From Flavobacteriaceae bacterium (lineage in GTDB: Bacteria > Bacteroidota > Bacteroidia > Flavobacteriales > Flavobacteriaceae): a stretch of DNA of 5,861 nucleotides. Below the pieces are notes generated by a model. That model saw only the letters and a list, made by a program, of their open reading frames with translations. It was not told where the DNA came from and made no database searches. Below are positions 1 to 5,861 of this stretch, piece by piece (the stretch's first letter is position 1; every line of letters starts with the position of its first letter). The stretch lies in the NCBI GenBank assembly GCA_023145595.1, contig JAGLDM010000111.1, positions 1 through 5,861 on the forward strand. Reading direction: 5' to 3'. The translations under genes and the position numbers were made by a program.

Positions 1-1340
1 CTCCTGGTCACGAAGCCTTTACGGCGATGCGTGCTCGTGGTGCTCAAGTTACCGATCTTGTTATTATTGTGGTTGCTGCGGATGATGGATTAATGCCTCA
101 AACAAAAGAAGCAATTAGTCATGCACAAGCGGCAGGAGTTCCAATTGTATTCGCAATTAATAAGATTGATGTACAAGGAGCAAATCCAGATAGAGTTAAA
201 GAGCAGTTAGCTGCAATGGATTTATTAGTTGAAGATTGGGGAGGTAAAATGCAATCTCATGATGTTTCGGCAAAAACAGGTGAAGGTATTCCTGAATTGC
301 TAGAAAAAGTATTGTTAGAAGCAGAAATGCTTGACTTAAAAGCAAATTCGAAAAAACGTGCTTTAGGAACCGTTGTAGAAGCATATTTAGATAAAGGTCG
401 TGGATATGTATCAACAATTATGGTTCAGGAAGGAACCTTAAAAATTGGAGATTACTTATTAGCGGGTAAAAATAGTGGAAAAATAAAAGCGATGTTTGAT
501 GAGCGAGGTCATGCAATGAAAACTGCTGGACCATCAACACCCGTTTCAGTGTTAGGATTGGACGGTGCGCCACAAGCGGGAGATCGTTTTCATGTATTTG
601 AAGATGAAAAAGAAGCGAAACAAATTGCGACAAAACGTTCGCAATTACAACGTGAGCAATCTGTTAGAACTCAAAAGCATATTACACTTGATGAGATTGG
701 TCGTCGTATTGCATTAGGAGATTTCAAGGAATTGAATATTATCTTAAAAGGTGATGTTGATGGATCGGTTGAAGCATTGACAGATTCGTTCCAAAAACTT
801 TCTACTGAAGAAATTCAAGTAAATATTATTCATAAAGGAGTTGGAGCAATTACAGAGTCTGATGTTTTATTAGCATCTGCTTCTGAAGCGATTATTATAG
901 GATTTAATGTGCGTCCTTCTGGTAATGCCAGAATGATTGCTGATAAAGAAGAAATTGATATCAGAACATATTCTATTATTTACGATGCAATTAATGACTT
1001 ACGTGATGCCATGGAAGGAATGTTATCGCCAGAAATGAAAGAAGAAATTACAGGGAATGTTGAGATTAGAGAAGTTTATAAAATTTCTAAGGTTGGAAAC
1101 ATTGCAGGTTGTATGGTTATGAGTGGTAAGATTATGCGTAATTCAATGATTAGAATCATTAGAGATGGTGTGGTTGTACATTCAGGTACGCTTACGGCAT
1201 TGAAACGATTTAAAGATGACGCCAAAGAAGTTACCAAAGGGTATGATTGTGGTGCTCAAATCAAAGGATTTAACGATATCAAAACTGGAGATGTAATTGA
1301 AACCTACGAAGAAGTAGCTGTTAAGAAAAAGTTGAAATAA
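1..1340 (+). CDS. infB: Translation initiation factor IF-2, 3' part (5'-truncated by window edge)
   Basis: IF-2 is the cytoplasmic GTPase that brings fMet-tRNA to the 30S subunit and promotes 50S joining. The frame is open from the first base: the codons from position 3 read PGHEAF, the end of the G3 motif DTPGHEAF, so the ATG at 27 is internal and not a start. Counting from that Met, the G4 motif NKID is at residues 45-48 and the G5 motif SAK at 81-83. Then come the domain II beta-barrel (about 110-190), a charged linker (about 192-220), domain III (about 222-335, with [10 protein letters not shown] at 271-280), and the C-terminal fMet-tRNA-binding barrel (about 340-430) with the typical GYDCG at 405-409. 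The end KKKLK and TAA stop look normal. The N-terminal region and the G1 and G2 motifs lie left of the window. A strong terminator follows 18 bases after the stop, so infB appears to end its transcription unit. The family call is very secure. Confidence 0.98.
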   Translation, partial: PGHEAFTAMRARGAQVTDLVIIVVAADDGLMPQTKEAISHAQAAGVPIVFAINKIDVQGANPDRVKEQLAAMDLLVEDWGGKMQSHDVSAKTGEGIPELLEKVLLEAEMLDLKANSKKRALGTVVEAYLDKGRGYVSTIMVQEGTLKIGDYLLAGKNSGKIKAMFDERGHAMKTAGPSTPVSVLGLDGAPQAGDRFHVFEDEKEAKQIATKRSQLQREQSVRTQKHITLDEIGRRIALGDFKELNIILKGDVDGSVEALTDSFQKLSTEEIQVNIIHKGVGAITESDVLLASASEAIIIGFNVRPSGNARMIADKEEIDIRTYSIIYDAINDLRDAMEGMLSPEMKEEITGNVEIREVYKISKVGNIAGCMVMSGKIMRNSMIRIIRDGVVVHSGTLTALKRFKDDAKEVTKGYDCGAQIKGFNDIKTGDVIETYEEVAVKKKLK

Positions 1341-1358
1341 ACTTAAAAGTTAAAATAG

Positions 1359-1395
1359 AAAAACCGATTTGCCACTGGCAAATCGGTTTTTTTTT
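1359..1395 (+). terminator. Intrinsic terminator after infB, probably bidirectional
   Basis: A perfect hairpin has the 10-bp core CCGATTTGCC (1364-1373) paired with GGCAAATCGG (1377-1386) around the 3-nt loop ACT. It is extended by an A-run (1359-1363) facing the start of a run of nine T (1387-1395). On the plus strand this is a textbook rho-independent terminator for infB. Read on the minus strand, the same stem is followed by five U and then an A/U-rich stretch, so it can also stop transcription from the convergent SPOR-like gene, whose stop codon is 20 bases to the right. Confidence 0.95.
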
Positions 1396-1414
1396 GGTTT
1401 AAGAATGAAACGTC

Positions 1415-1774
1415 TTAACGTAGAATTTTCGTTTCTAAAACAATAGCACCACTAAATTTTTGTTTTATAGTTAGTAAAGCTCTATCGGCTTCTAATCGCG
1501 AATAGAAATTTCCAACCCGCACCTTCCATTCAGGAGCTTCATAGGAGAGTTCAGCAACATCGTTAAACTCAAGGTCGTAATTATCTTTAAACTCATAGGC
1601 TTCCGTTTCATTACCATTATATATTTGAATTTTAAATCCATCTCCAAAGGGATGATTCTTATTGTATAGCCTTTTTTTATTCATGATAGCGTCAATTTCT
1701 TTGGATTCTTGAGCCGAAGAAATAAAACTCGAAAATAAAAGAACTGTTAAGAGAAAAAATGGGTGAATTTTCAT
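1415..1774 (-). CDS. Small secreted SPOR-domain-like protein
   Basis: This is a 119-residue protein with a signal peptide (basic start MK, hydrophobic core about residues 6-19, likely cleavage after SSA at 21), so it should be exported to the periplasm or envelope. The mature part has a short charged helix-like segment (22-45) and then a region resembling a SPOR fold: a first strand FKIQIY (47-52), a helix-like acidic stretch (about 57-75), a central WKVRVGNF (83-90), a helix with conserved-type spacing (SRLEADRALLTIKQKF, 92-107) and a final strand AIVLETKI (110-117). SPOR domains bind glycan strands of peptidoglycan lacking stem peptides. A cell-wall role is therefore inferred, not shown. 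The ATG at 1774 is the only start that includes the whole signal peptide. The gene converges on infB through a shared terminator and diverges from actA. No functional link to respiration is evident. The SPOR assignment rests on motif resemblance alone. Confidence 0.85.
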   Translation of the reverse strand: MKIHPFFLLTVLLFSSFISSAQESKEIDAIMNKKRLYNKNHPFGDGFKIQIYNGNETEAYEFKDNYDLEFNDVAELSYEAPEWKVRVGNFYSRLEADRALLTIKQKFSGAIVLETKILR

Positions 1775-1863
1775 ATTTAAAGTTGATTTTAGAGGTTTAG
1801 TTTATCTGTTCTGTAGATTTTAACCTATTTCCGGTGTTTATAAAACCTGATTTACATGTGTTT

Positions 1864-1880
1864 AGCACTGTATGTGTGCT
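1864..1880 (-). repeat. Short inverted repeat AGCAC-N7-GTGCT near the inferred leftward transcript start
   Basis: Five-base arms AGCAC (1864-1868) and GTGCT (1876-1880) are separated by seven bases. On the minus strand this would lie at or near the 5' end of an RNA starting just downstream of the box at 1889-1896, and could be an operator half-site pair or a 5' hairpin. Arms this short arise often by chance, so support is weak. Confidence 0.25.
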
Positions 1881-1888
1881 GTACGTTG

Positions 1889-1896
1889 CAAATCTA
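1889..1896 (-). promoter_or_regulatory. Candidate -7 box for the SPOR-like gene
   Basis: On the minus strand this reads TAGATTTG, an exact match to the Bacteroidota -7 consensus TAnnTTTG. A possible -33 TTG lies on the minus strand at 1921-1923, but the 24-base spacer is slightly longer than usual. Transcription would start near 1882 and give a leader of about 105 bases before the ATG at 1774. It is the only exact leftward match I found between the two genes. Confidence 0.5.
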
Positions 1897-1972
1897 TAGT
1901 TTTGTTTTTAAAAAGCACGGCAATTTGATTATTTAGAATGGGTATAAACTGCTTTTAGCGTAATTTTAGATT

Positions 1973-2001
1973 TTGATTATGTTGAATAAACACTACTTTT
2001 G
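1973..2001 (+). promoter_or_regulatory. Bacteroidota-type promoter of actA (act operon)
   Basis: TTG (1973-1975) and TACTTTTG (1994-2001) are separated by 18 bases, matching the flavobacterial primary sigma-factor consensus TTG-N17-23-TAnnTTTG in both elements and in spacing. The start of transcription is expected near 2006, giving a leader of roughly 70 bases before actA. The position and quality make it the best candidate for the main promoter of the alternative complex III operon. A second exact -7 box at 1897-1904 (TAGTTTTG) lacks a well-placed TTG. Confidence 0.75.
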
Positions 2002-2051
2002 TTACATATTTTTTAATCAGTACGTGATTATTGTGAAATTATTGTAACAAA
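1998..2051. repeat. 9-bp inverted repeat flanking the actA transcription start region
   Basis: TTTGTTACA (1998-2006) and its exact reverse complement TGTAACAAA (2043-2051) lie 36 bases apart. The left arm overlaps the -7 box and the expected start site, so an intact RNA hairpin is unlikely. If the repeat means anything, it would act as DNA, for example as two binding sites of a regulator. Between the arms is a second dyad, TAATCA (2014-2019) and TGATTA (2025-2030) around GTACG, which would be in the leader RNA. No known operator is recognised. Confidence 0.4.
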
Positions 2052-2074
2052 CTAGAAAGAAACATAATATTTAT

Positions 2075-3346
2075 ATGAAAAGCGTGAATCAACAAAGTCT
2101 AATTTCTAAATTAGCGTTCAGTAGTATTGCTTTCCTTTTCCTTCTCCTTCTTACTTTAAACTTATCGGCTCAGGGAGATGTAGCGAATGGTAAAAAACTA
2201 TTCAATTCAAATTGTGCAGCTTGTCATAAATTGGATAAAAAAGTATTAGGGCCTAAATTAGGTGGTATCTCAGAATTAAGAGATAACGCATGGTTGAAAG
2301 CATGGATTAAAGATAATGTCGCTTTCCAAAAAGTAGATGCAGATGCAAAAGAAGCGGCTAATTTTAGTCCGATTTCAATGAATGCCTTCCCTCAACTATC
2401 TGATCAAGATATTGATGATATTTTAGCATTTACAGATGCAAAACCTGAGGAGCCAAAAACGGCTACGGCAGCAGTTGTCGCTGTAGTTGAGCAAAAGTCA
2501 GCACCAGCAGACAATACCTTATTATATATATTAGGCGCCATTGTATTGGTGTTAATTCTAATAATATTTAATTTATACCGCACGGTTAATGAACTAAAAA
2601 GTGAAGAGAAAGGTAAATCTATAGAAGATCTATTAAAAAGTGTTTTGGTCGCTTTTAAAGGGAATAAATTCTTGCATTTCTTAATGCTAATATTCTTTTT
2701 GTTGTCTTCTGCATATTTATTATTCTCATGGTTTATGCAAGTAGGTTTAGATGAAGGGTATCAGCCAATTCAGCCAATTGCTTTTTCACATACTATTCAT
2801 GCTGGTGATAATAAAATTGATTGTGAATATTGTCACGCGGGAGCAAAACATAGTAAAACATCTGGAATTCCTTCAGCGAATGTTTGTATGAACTGTCATA
2901 TGAGTATTTCAGAAGTTGCGGAGTCTACTGCAACTAAAGATCACACCAAAGAGTTTTTTGATGGTGAAATTCAGAAAATATACGATGCCGTTGGATGGGA
3001 TAAAGATAAACTAGCATATATTGAAGGTTATGAAAAACAACCTATTGAATGGATTCGTATTCATAACTTACCTGACTTTGCTTATTACAATCACTCACAG
3101 CACGTTACTGTAGCCGGATTGGAATGTCAAAAATGTCATGGACCTGTAGAAGAGATGGATGAAGTGTATCAATACTCTCCTTTAACTATGGATTGGTGTA
3201 TTACCTGTCATAGAGAAACAGAAATTGATATGACCGAAAACGGATACTATAAGAAAATCCACGAACAACTTGCCAAGAAATTTAATGTTGAAAAAGTGAC
3301 TGAAGCTCAAATGGGCGGAATGGAATGTGGTAAATGTCACTATTAA
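2075..3346 (+). CDS. actA: Alternative complex III cytochrome c subunit ActA, six haem sites, N-terminal monohaem domain
   Basis: ActA is the multihaem subunit of alternative complex III and carries electrons from quinol oxidation toward cytochrome c or a terminal oxidase on the periplasmic side. The 423-residue protein starts with a signal peptide (hydrophobic about 13-30, likely cleavage after SAQ at 33). A class I-type monohaem domain follows, with CAACH at 47-51 and probable axial Met102 in a MNAFPQLSD context. An Ala/Pro/Glu-rich linker (about 121-147) leads to membrane helices at about 148-167 and 199-220 and a C-terminal pentahaem domain with CEYCH 250-254, CMNCH 271-275, CQKCH 351-355, CITCH 375-379 and CGKCH 418-422, two residues from the end. 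Two membrane passes after a cleaved signal place both haem domains in the periplasm. The start at 2075 is the one that gives the full signal peptide; no clear Shine-Dalgarno precedes it, as usual in this phylum. actB follows after 137 bases. The pentahaem part with two membrane helices, next to actB, makes the family call firm. Confidence 0.94.
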   Translation: MKSVNQQSLISKLAFSSIAFLFLLLLTLNLSAQGDVANGKKLFNSNCAACHKLDKKVLGPKLGGISELRDNAWLKAWIKDNVAFQKVDADAKEAANFSPISMNAFPQLSDQDIDDILAFTDAKPEEPKTATAAVVAVVEQKSAPADNTLLYILGAIVLVLILIIFNLYRTVNELKSEEKGKSIEDLLKSVLVAFKGNKFLHFLMLIFFLLSSAYLLFSWFMQVGLDEGYQPIQPIAFSHTIHAGDNKIDCEYCHAGAKHSKTSGIPSANVCMNCHMSISEVAESTATKDHTKEFFDGEIQKIYDAVGWDKDKLAYIEGYEKQPIEWIRIHNLPDFAYYNHSQHVTVAGLECQKCHGPVEEMDEVYQYSPLTMDWCITCHRETEIDMTENGYYKKIHEQLAKKFNVEKVTEAQMGGMECGKCHY

Positions 3347-3357
3347 TTGAATAAAAA

Positions 3358-3378
3358 TTCCTCGATGTAATTGAGGGA
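3358..3378 (+). other. Hairpin just after actA, in the actA-actB gap
   Basis: Bases 3358-3366 (TTCCTCGAT) can pair with 3370-3378 (ATTGAGGGA) around the loop GTA, giving nine pairs in RNA, two of them G-U. It begins 12 bases after the actA stop. No T-run follows, so it is not a standard terminator. It may protect the 3' end of actA mRNA or tune readthrough or processing between actA and actB. The function is inferred from position only. Confidence 0.45.
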
Positions 3379-3431
3379 ACAGTAGACTATTATTTCTGAG
3401 GAGTTGGGAATCAAATAATTAAGAATTATAA

Positions 3432-3462
3432 ATTAAAAGGTTAATTTATTAAATCTTTTAAT
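3432..3462 (+). repeat. AT-rich 8-bp inverted repeat upstream of actB
   Basis: ATTAAAAG (3432-3439) and CTTTTAAT (3455-3462) are exact reverse complements separated by 15 bases, ending 21 bases before the actB start codon. In such AT-rich sequence this can occur by chance, and the stem would be weak. No exact TAnnTTTG promoter box is seen in this gap, which favours co-transcription of actB with actA. Confidence 0.3.
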
Positions 3463-3483
3463 CATTAAAATAAATAAAAGAGA

Positions 3484-5861
3484 ATGGCATCAGACAAAAA
3501 ATACTGGAAAAGTGTTGAAGAACTAGACGAAAATAGTTCTATTGTTGATACGTTGAGACAAAACGAATTTGTTGAAGAGATTCCTACGGATGAATTTTTA
3601 GGAGATAAAGAATCTTTAGAAGCATCCTCTACAACGCGTCGAGACTTTTTGAAGTATGTTGGTTTTTCTACTGCAGCAGCAACGCTTGCTTCTTGTGAGG
3701 GGCCGGTAAAGAAGGCTATTCCATACTTAAATAAACCAGCGGAATTAATTCCTGGAGTTGCAGATTATTATGCAACAACAATTGCAGATGGATTTGATTT
3801 TGCAAATATATTGGTAAAAGTTAGAGAAGGTCGTCCAATTAAAATTGAACCGAACAAAGAAGCAAACGGAAGTACAAATGCACGTGTGCAAGCTTCAGTT
3901 TTATCATTGTATGATGGCTTGCGCTTAAAAAGTTCAAGAGTAAACGGATCTGCAATTTCTTATGCAGAAGCTGATGTTCAAATCGGCAACAAATTAAAAG
4001 AGATACAAGCCGCTGGTAAAACAGTTGCTTTTTTAACAGGAACAGATGCAAGTCCATCAACAAATGCAATCATAGCTTCTTTAGGTGATGTACAGCATGT
4101 AGTTTATGATGCAGTTTCTGAATCTGCAGCATTAGATGCTTACGAAGCAATGTACGGTACTAGAGCCTTGCCTTCGTATGATTTTTCTAAAGCAAAAACA
4201 ATTGTTTCAGTTGGAGCAGATTTCTTAGGAGATTGGCAAGGTGGAAGTTTTGAAGCAGGATATGCAAAAGGACGTGTTCCAACAAAAGGAAAAATGTCTC
4301 ACCATATTCAGTTTGAATCTAACATGACGTTAACAGGTGCAAATGCAGATGTTCGTTTTATGTTAAAGCCATCTGAACAGCATTTAGCAATTATAAAATT
4401 GTATCAAGCAGTTGTAATAGGAATTTCTACACGAGAAGCATCTCCTTTAAATACTGCAATTCAAAAAGCAGCAAAACAAATTCAAAAAGCAGGAAAGAAC
4501 GCTGTTGTTGTAACAGGAGTTCAAGATGCAAATATTCAGGCGTATGCTTTAGCAATCAACAATCACATTCAAAGTGAAGTGATGGATGTTGTTGTTACGA
4601 ATAATACACGTCAAGGAAGTGATAAAGCCGTATCGCAATTAATTGCTGATATGAAAGCAGGTAAAATTGGAGCATTGTTTATCAATAACTCTAATCCTGT
4701 TTATACCTTACCTAATTCAGCAGCATTTGTTGAAGGTTTGGCAAAAGTAGATTTATCTGTAACATTCTCAACGGCTGATAATGAAACTGCAAACGCAACA
4801 CAATATGCATTAGCAACACCTCATTATTTAGAGTCTTGGGGATTGATCGAAATGAAAAAAGGTCAGTTTAGTTTAATGCAACCAACCATTCAACCACTAT
4901 TTGATACCCGTCAGTTTCAAGACAGTATTTTAAAATGGTCTGGAAGTACACAAACATATTACGATTTTCTTAAAACTTCATTTGCGGATTTAGGAGCAAG
5001 CGGTTCTTGGAATCAAGCGTTACAAGACGGGAACTTTGCAGTTGAAGTTACTGAAGAAGTTGTAGCAAACGAAATTAATTTGGCTGCTGGTTATAAAGCA
5101 CCAAAGACAGACGGAAGGTTACAATTACAATTATATACAAAAACAAGTTTAGGAGACGGTCAACAAGCAAACAATCCTTGGTTACAAGAATTGCCAGACC
5201 CTATTACTAGAACTACTTGGGATAATTACATTACTATTTCTCAGAAAGATGCAGAAACTTTCGGAATTAAAAACCGGAATGTAGCGAATGGTGGATTAAA
5301 TGGAAGTTATGTTGAAATAAATGTAAACGGAACCTCTGTTACATTACCAGCATTAATTCAACCAGGTCAAACAGATGGTTCTATCGGTTTAGCGTTAGGA
5401 TATGGACGTAAGGCTGGAATGAAATCAGAAATGCAAACAGGTAAGAATGCGTATCAGTTGTATAAAGATTTTAATACAGCGCAGTATGGTATTGCATTAG
5501 AAGTTGTTGGAGGAGAGCATAAATTTGCTTGTACTCAGTTACACAACACCATGATGGGTAGAGGAGATATTATTAAAGAAACAACACTTTCTACATATAA
5601 TGATCATTCTTTAGACCCTAGACGTACTTGGAACCCGGTTCCAATGGTGTCATTTAAACACAAAGAAGTAGAAGCAACTACGGTTGATTTATGGGATGAA
5701 TTTGATCGTTCAGTTGGACATCACTTCAACTTATCAATCGATTTAAATTCTTGTACAGGTTGTGGAGCGTGTGTTATTGCATGTCATGCAGAAAATAATG
5801 TACCAGTAGTAGGTAAACAAGAAATTAGAGTTAGTAGAGATATGCATTGGTTGCGTATTGA
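3484..5861 (+). CDS. actB: Alternative complex III iron-sulfur subunit ActB, Tat-exported molybdopterin-oxidoreductase-like (3'-truncated by window edge)
   Basis: ActB carries the Fe-S clusters of alternative complex III and hands electrons to ActA in the periplasm. The frame is open from ATG 3484 to the window end (792 full codons; the family is usually about 1000). The N-terminus starts KKYWKSVEEL and has a long acidic extension, then the Tat motif TTRRDFLK (Arg52-Arg53), a small-residue hydrophobic stretch and LASC with Cys71, a possible lipobox. This matches the 'MoCo/4Fe-4S extended Tat translocation' N-terminal family. Residues about 90-730 resemble a molybdopterin oxidoreductase. The only cysteines before residue 757 are Cys71 and Cys683, so the N-terminal cluster and a cysteine Mo ligand are absent, as expected for ActB and against a formate or nitrate enzyme. 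A ferredoxin-type motif CTGCGACVIAC (Cys757, 760, 763, 767) starts the Fe-S domain. Further cluster motifs should lie beyond the window. An A-rich stretch with GAGA precedes the start; no strong Shine-Dalgarno is seen. Confidence 0.94.
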   Translation, partial: MASDKKYWKSVEELDENSSIVDTLRQNEFVEEIPTDEFLGDKESLEASSTTRRDFLKYVGFSTAAATLASCEGPVKKAIPYLNKPAELIPGVADYYATTIADGFDFANILVKVREGRPIKIEPNKEANGSTNARVQASVLSLYDGLRLKSSRVNGSAISYAEADVQIGNKLKEIQAAGKTVAFLTGTDASPSTNAIIASLGDVQHVVYDAVSESAALDAYEAMYGTRALPSYDFSKAKTIVSVGADFLGDWQGGSFEAGYAKGRVPTKGKMSHHIQFESNMTLTGANADVRFMLKPSEQHLAIIKLYQAVVIGISTREASPLNTAIQKAAKQIQKAGKNAVVVTGVQDANIQAYALAINNHIQSEVMDVVVTNNTRQGSDKAVSQLIADMKAGKIGALFINNSNPVYTLPNSAAFVEGLAKVDLSVTFSTADNETANATQYALATPHYLESWGLIEMKKGQFSLMQPTIQPLFDTRQFQDSILKWSGSTQTYYDFLKTSFADLGASGSWNQALQDGNFAVEVTEEVVANEINLAAGYKAPKTDGRLQLQLYTKTSLGDGQQANNPWLQELPDPITRTTWDNYITISQKDAETFGIKNRNVANGGLNGSYVEINVNGTSVTLPALIQPGQTDGSIGLALGYGRKAGMKSEMQTGKNAYQLYKDFNTAQYGIALEVVGGEHKFACTQLHNTMMGRGDIIKETTLSTYNDHSLDPRRTWNPVPMVSFKHKEVEATTVDLWDEFDRSVGHHFNLSIDLNSCTGCGACVIACHAENNVPVVGKQEIRVSRDMHWLRI

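Larger units (their letters stand above)
1775..2074. other. Divergent intergenic control region between SPOR-like gene and actA
   Basis: This 300-bp AT-rich stretch has no credible coding frame. It holds exact matches to the Bacteroidota -7 element TAnnTTTG in both directions: minus-strand at 1889-1896, plus-strand at 1897-1904 and plus-strand at 1994-2001. It also holds several short inverted repeats near the inferred start of the actA transcript. The arrangement fits a region that drives the two flanking genes outward. Which boxes are used is inference from consensus. Confidence 0.7.

Noticed and set aside
27..29. ATG as the start of a short IF-2-like gene
   Set aside because: The same frame is open to the window edge, and the codons before it encode the conserved PGHEAF of the G3 motif, so the gene is cut by the window and not shortened.
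196..633. Two minus-strand open frames (196-417 and 418-633) inside infB
   Set aside because: They lie wholly opposite the well-conserved IF-2 coding sequence, and their Leu/His/Phe-rich translations are typical of antisense shadows in AT-rich DNA.
3358..3378. Rho-independent terminator after actA
   Set aside because: The stem is moderate, has two G-U pairs and is not followed by a T-run, so it is not supported as a terminator.
3839..4069. Minus-strand open frame inside actB
   Set aside because: It is antisense to the continuous ActB frame, with a low-complexity Leu/His-rich translation and no recognisable domain.
3484..5861. Catalytic formate dehydrogenase, nitrate or polysulfide reductase
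   Set aside because: No N-terminal CxxC-type cluster motif or Mo-ligand cysteine is present; only Cys71 and Cys683 occur before the ferredoxin motif, and the upstream neighbour is ActA.
1..5861. A previously undescribed defence, mobile or CRISPR system
   Set aside because: All sizeable genes belong to recognisable translation, envelope or respiratory families, and I saw no direct-repeat arrays, transposase fragments or integration boundaries.

Overview
The window looks like chromosomal DNA from a low-GC member of the Bacteroidota, most likely a flavobacterium. The evidence is the AT-rich composition, the lack of strong Shine-Dalgarno sequences before start codons, promoter boxes of the Bacteroidota type (TTG plus TAnnTTTG), and the protein families present. 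It holds four protein genes: the 3' part of infB, a small secreted SPOR-like protein on the minus strand, a complete actA, and the first about 792 codons of actB.

Layout. Positions 1-1340 encode the C-terminal part of translation initiation factor IF-2, entering the window inside the G3 motif of its GTPase domain. A strong intrinsic terminator follows at 1359-1395 and separates infB from the convergent minus-strand SPOR-like gene (1415-1774). A 300-bp divergent intergenic region (1775-2074) carries a near-ideal Bacteroidota promoter reading right toward actA, a likely one reading left toward the SPOR-like gene, and several short inverted repeats. actA (2075-3346) encodes a membrane-anchored multihaem cytochrome c with six CxxCH sites: one in an N-terminal monohaem domain and five in the C-terminal domain. 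A 137-bp AT-rich gap with a small hairpin leads to actB (3484 to beyond the window end). ActB is a Tat-exported iron-sulfur protein related to molybdopterin oxidoreductases, and its first [4Fe-4S] motif is visible near the right edge.

How the genes work together. ActA and ActB are core periplasmic subunits of alternative complex III (ACIII), which oxidises menaquinol and passes electrons through Fe-S clusters and c haems toward a terminal oxidase. The rest of the operon (an NrfD-like actC, then actD, actE, actF and often oxidase genes) would be expected beyond position 5861 but cannot be seen. I see no mobile element, CRISPR array, tRNA or rRNA. The window is mainly conserved housekeeping and respiratory DNA. 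Its most notable points are the six-haem domain-fused ActA, the long pre-Tat extension plus lipobox of ActB, and the structured control regions.
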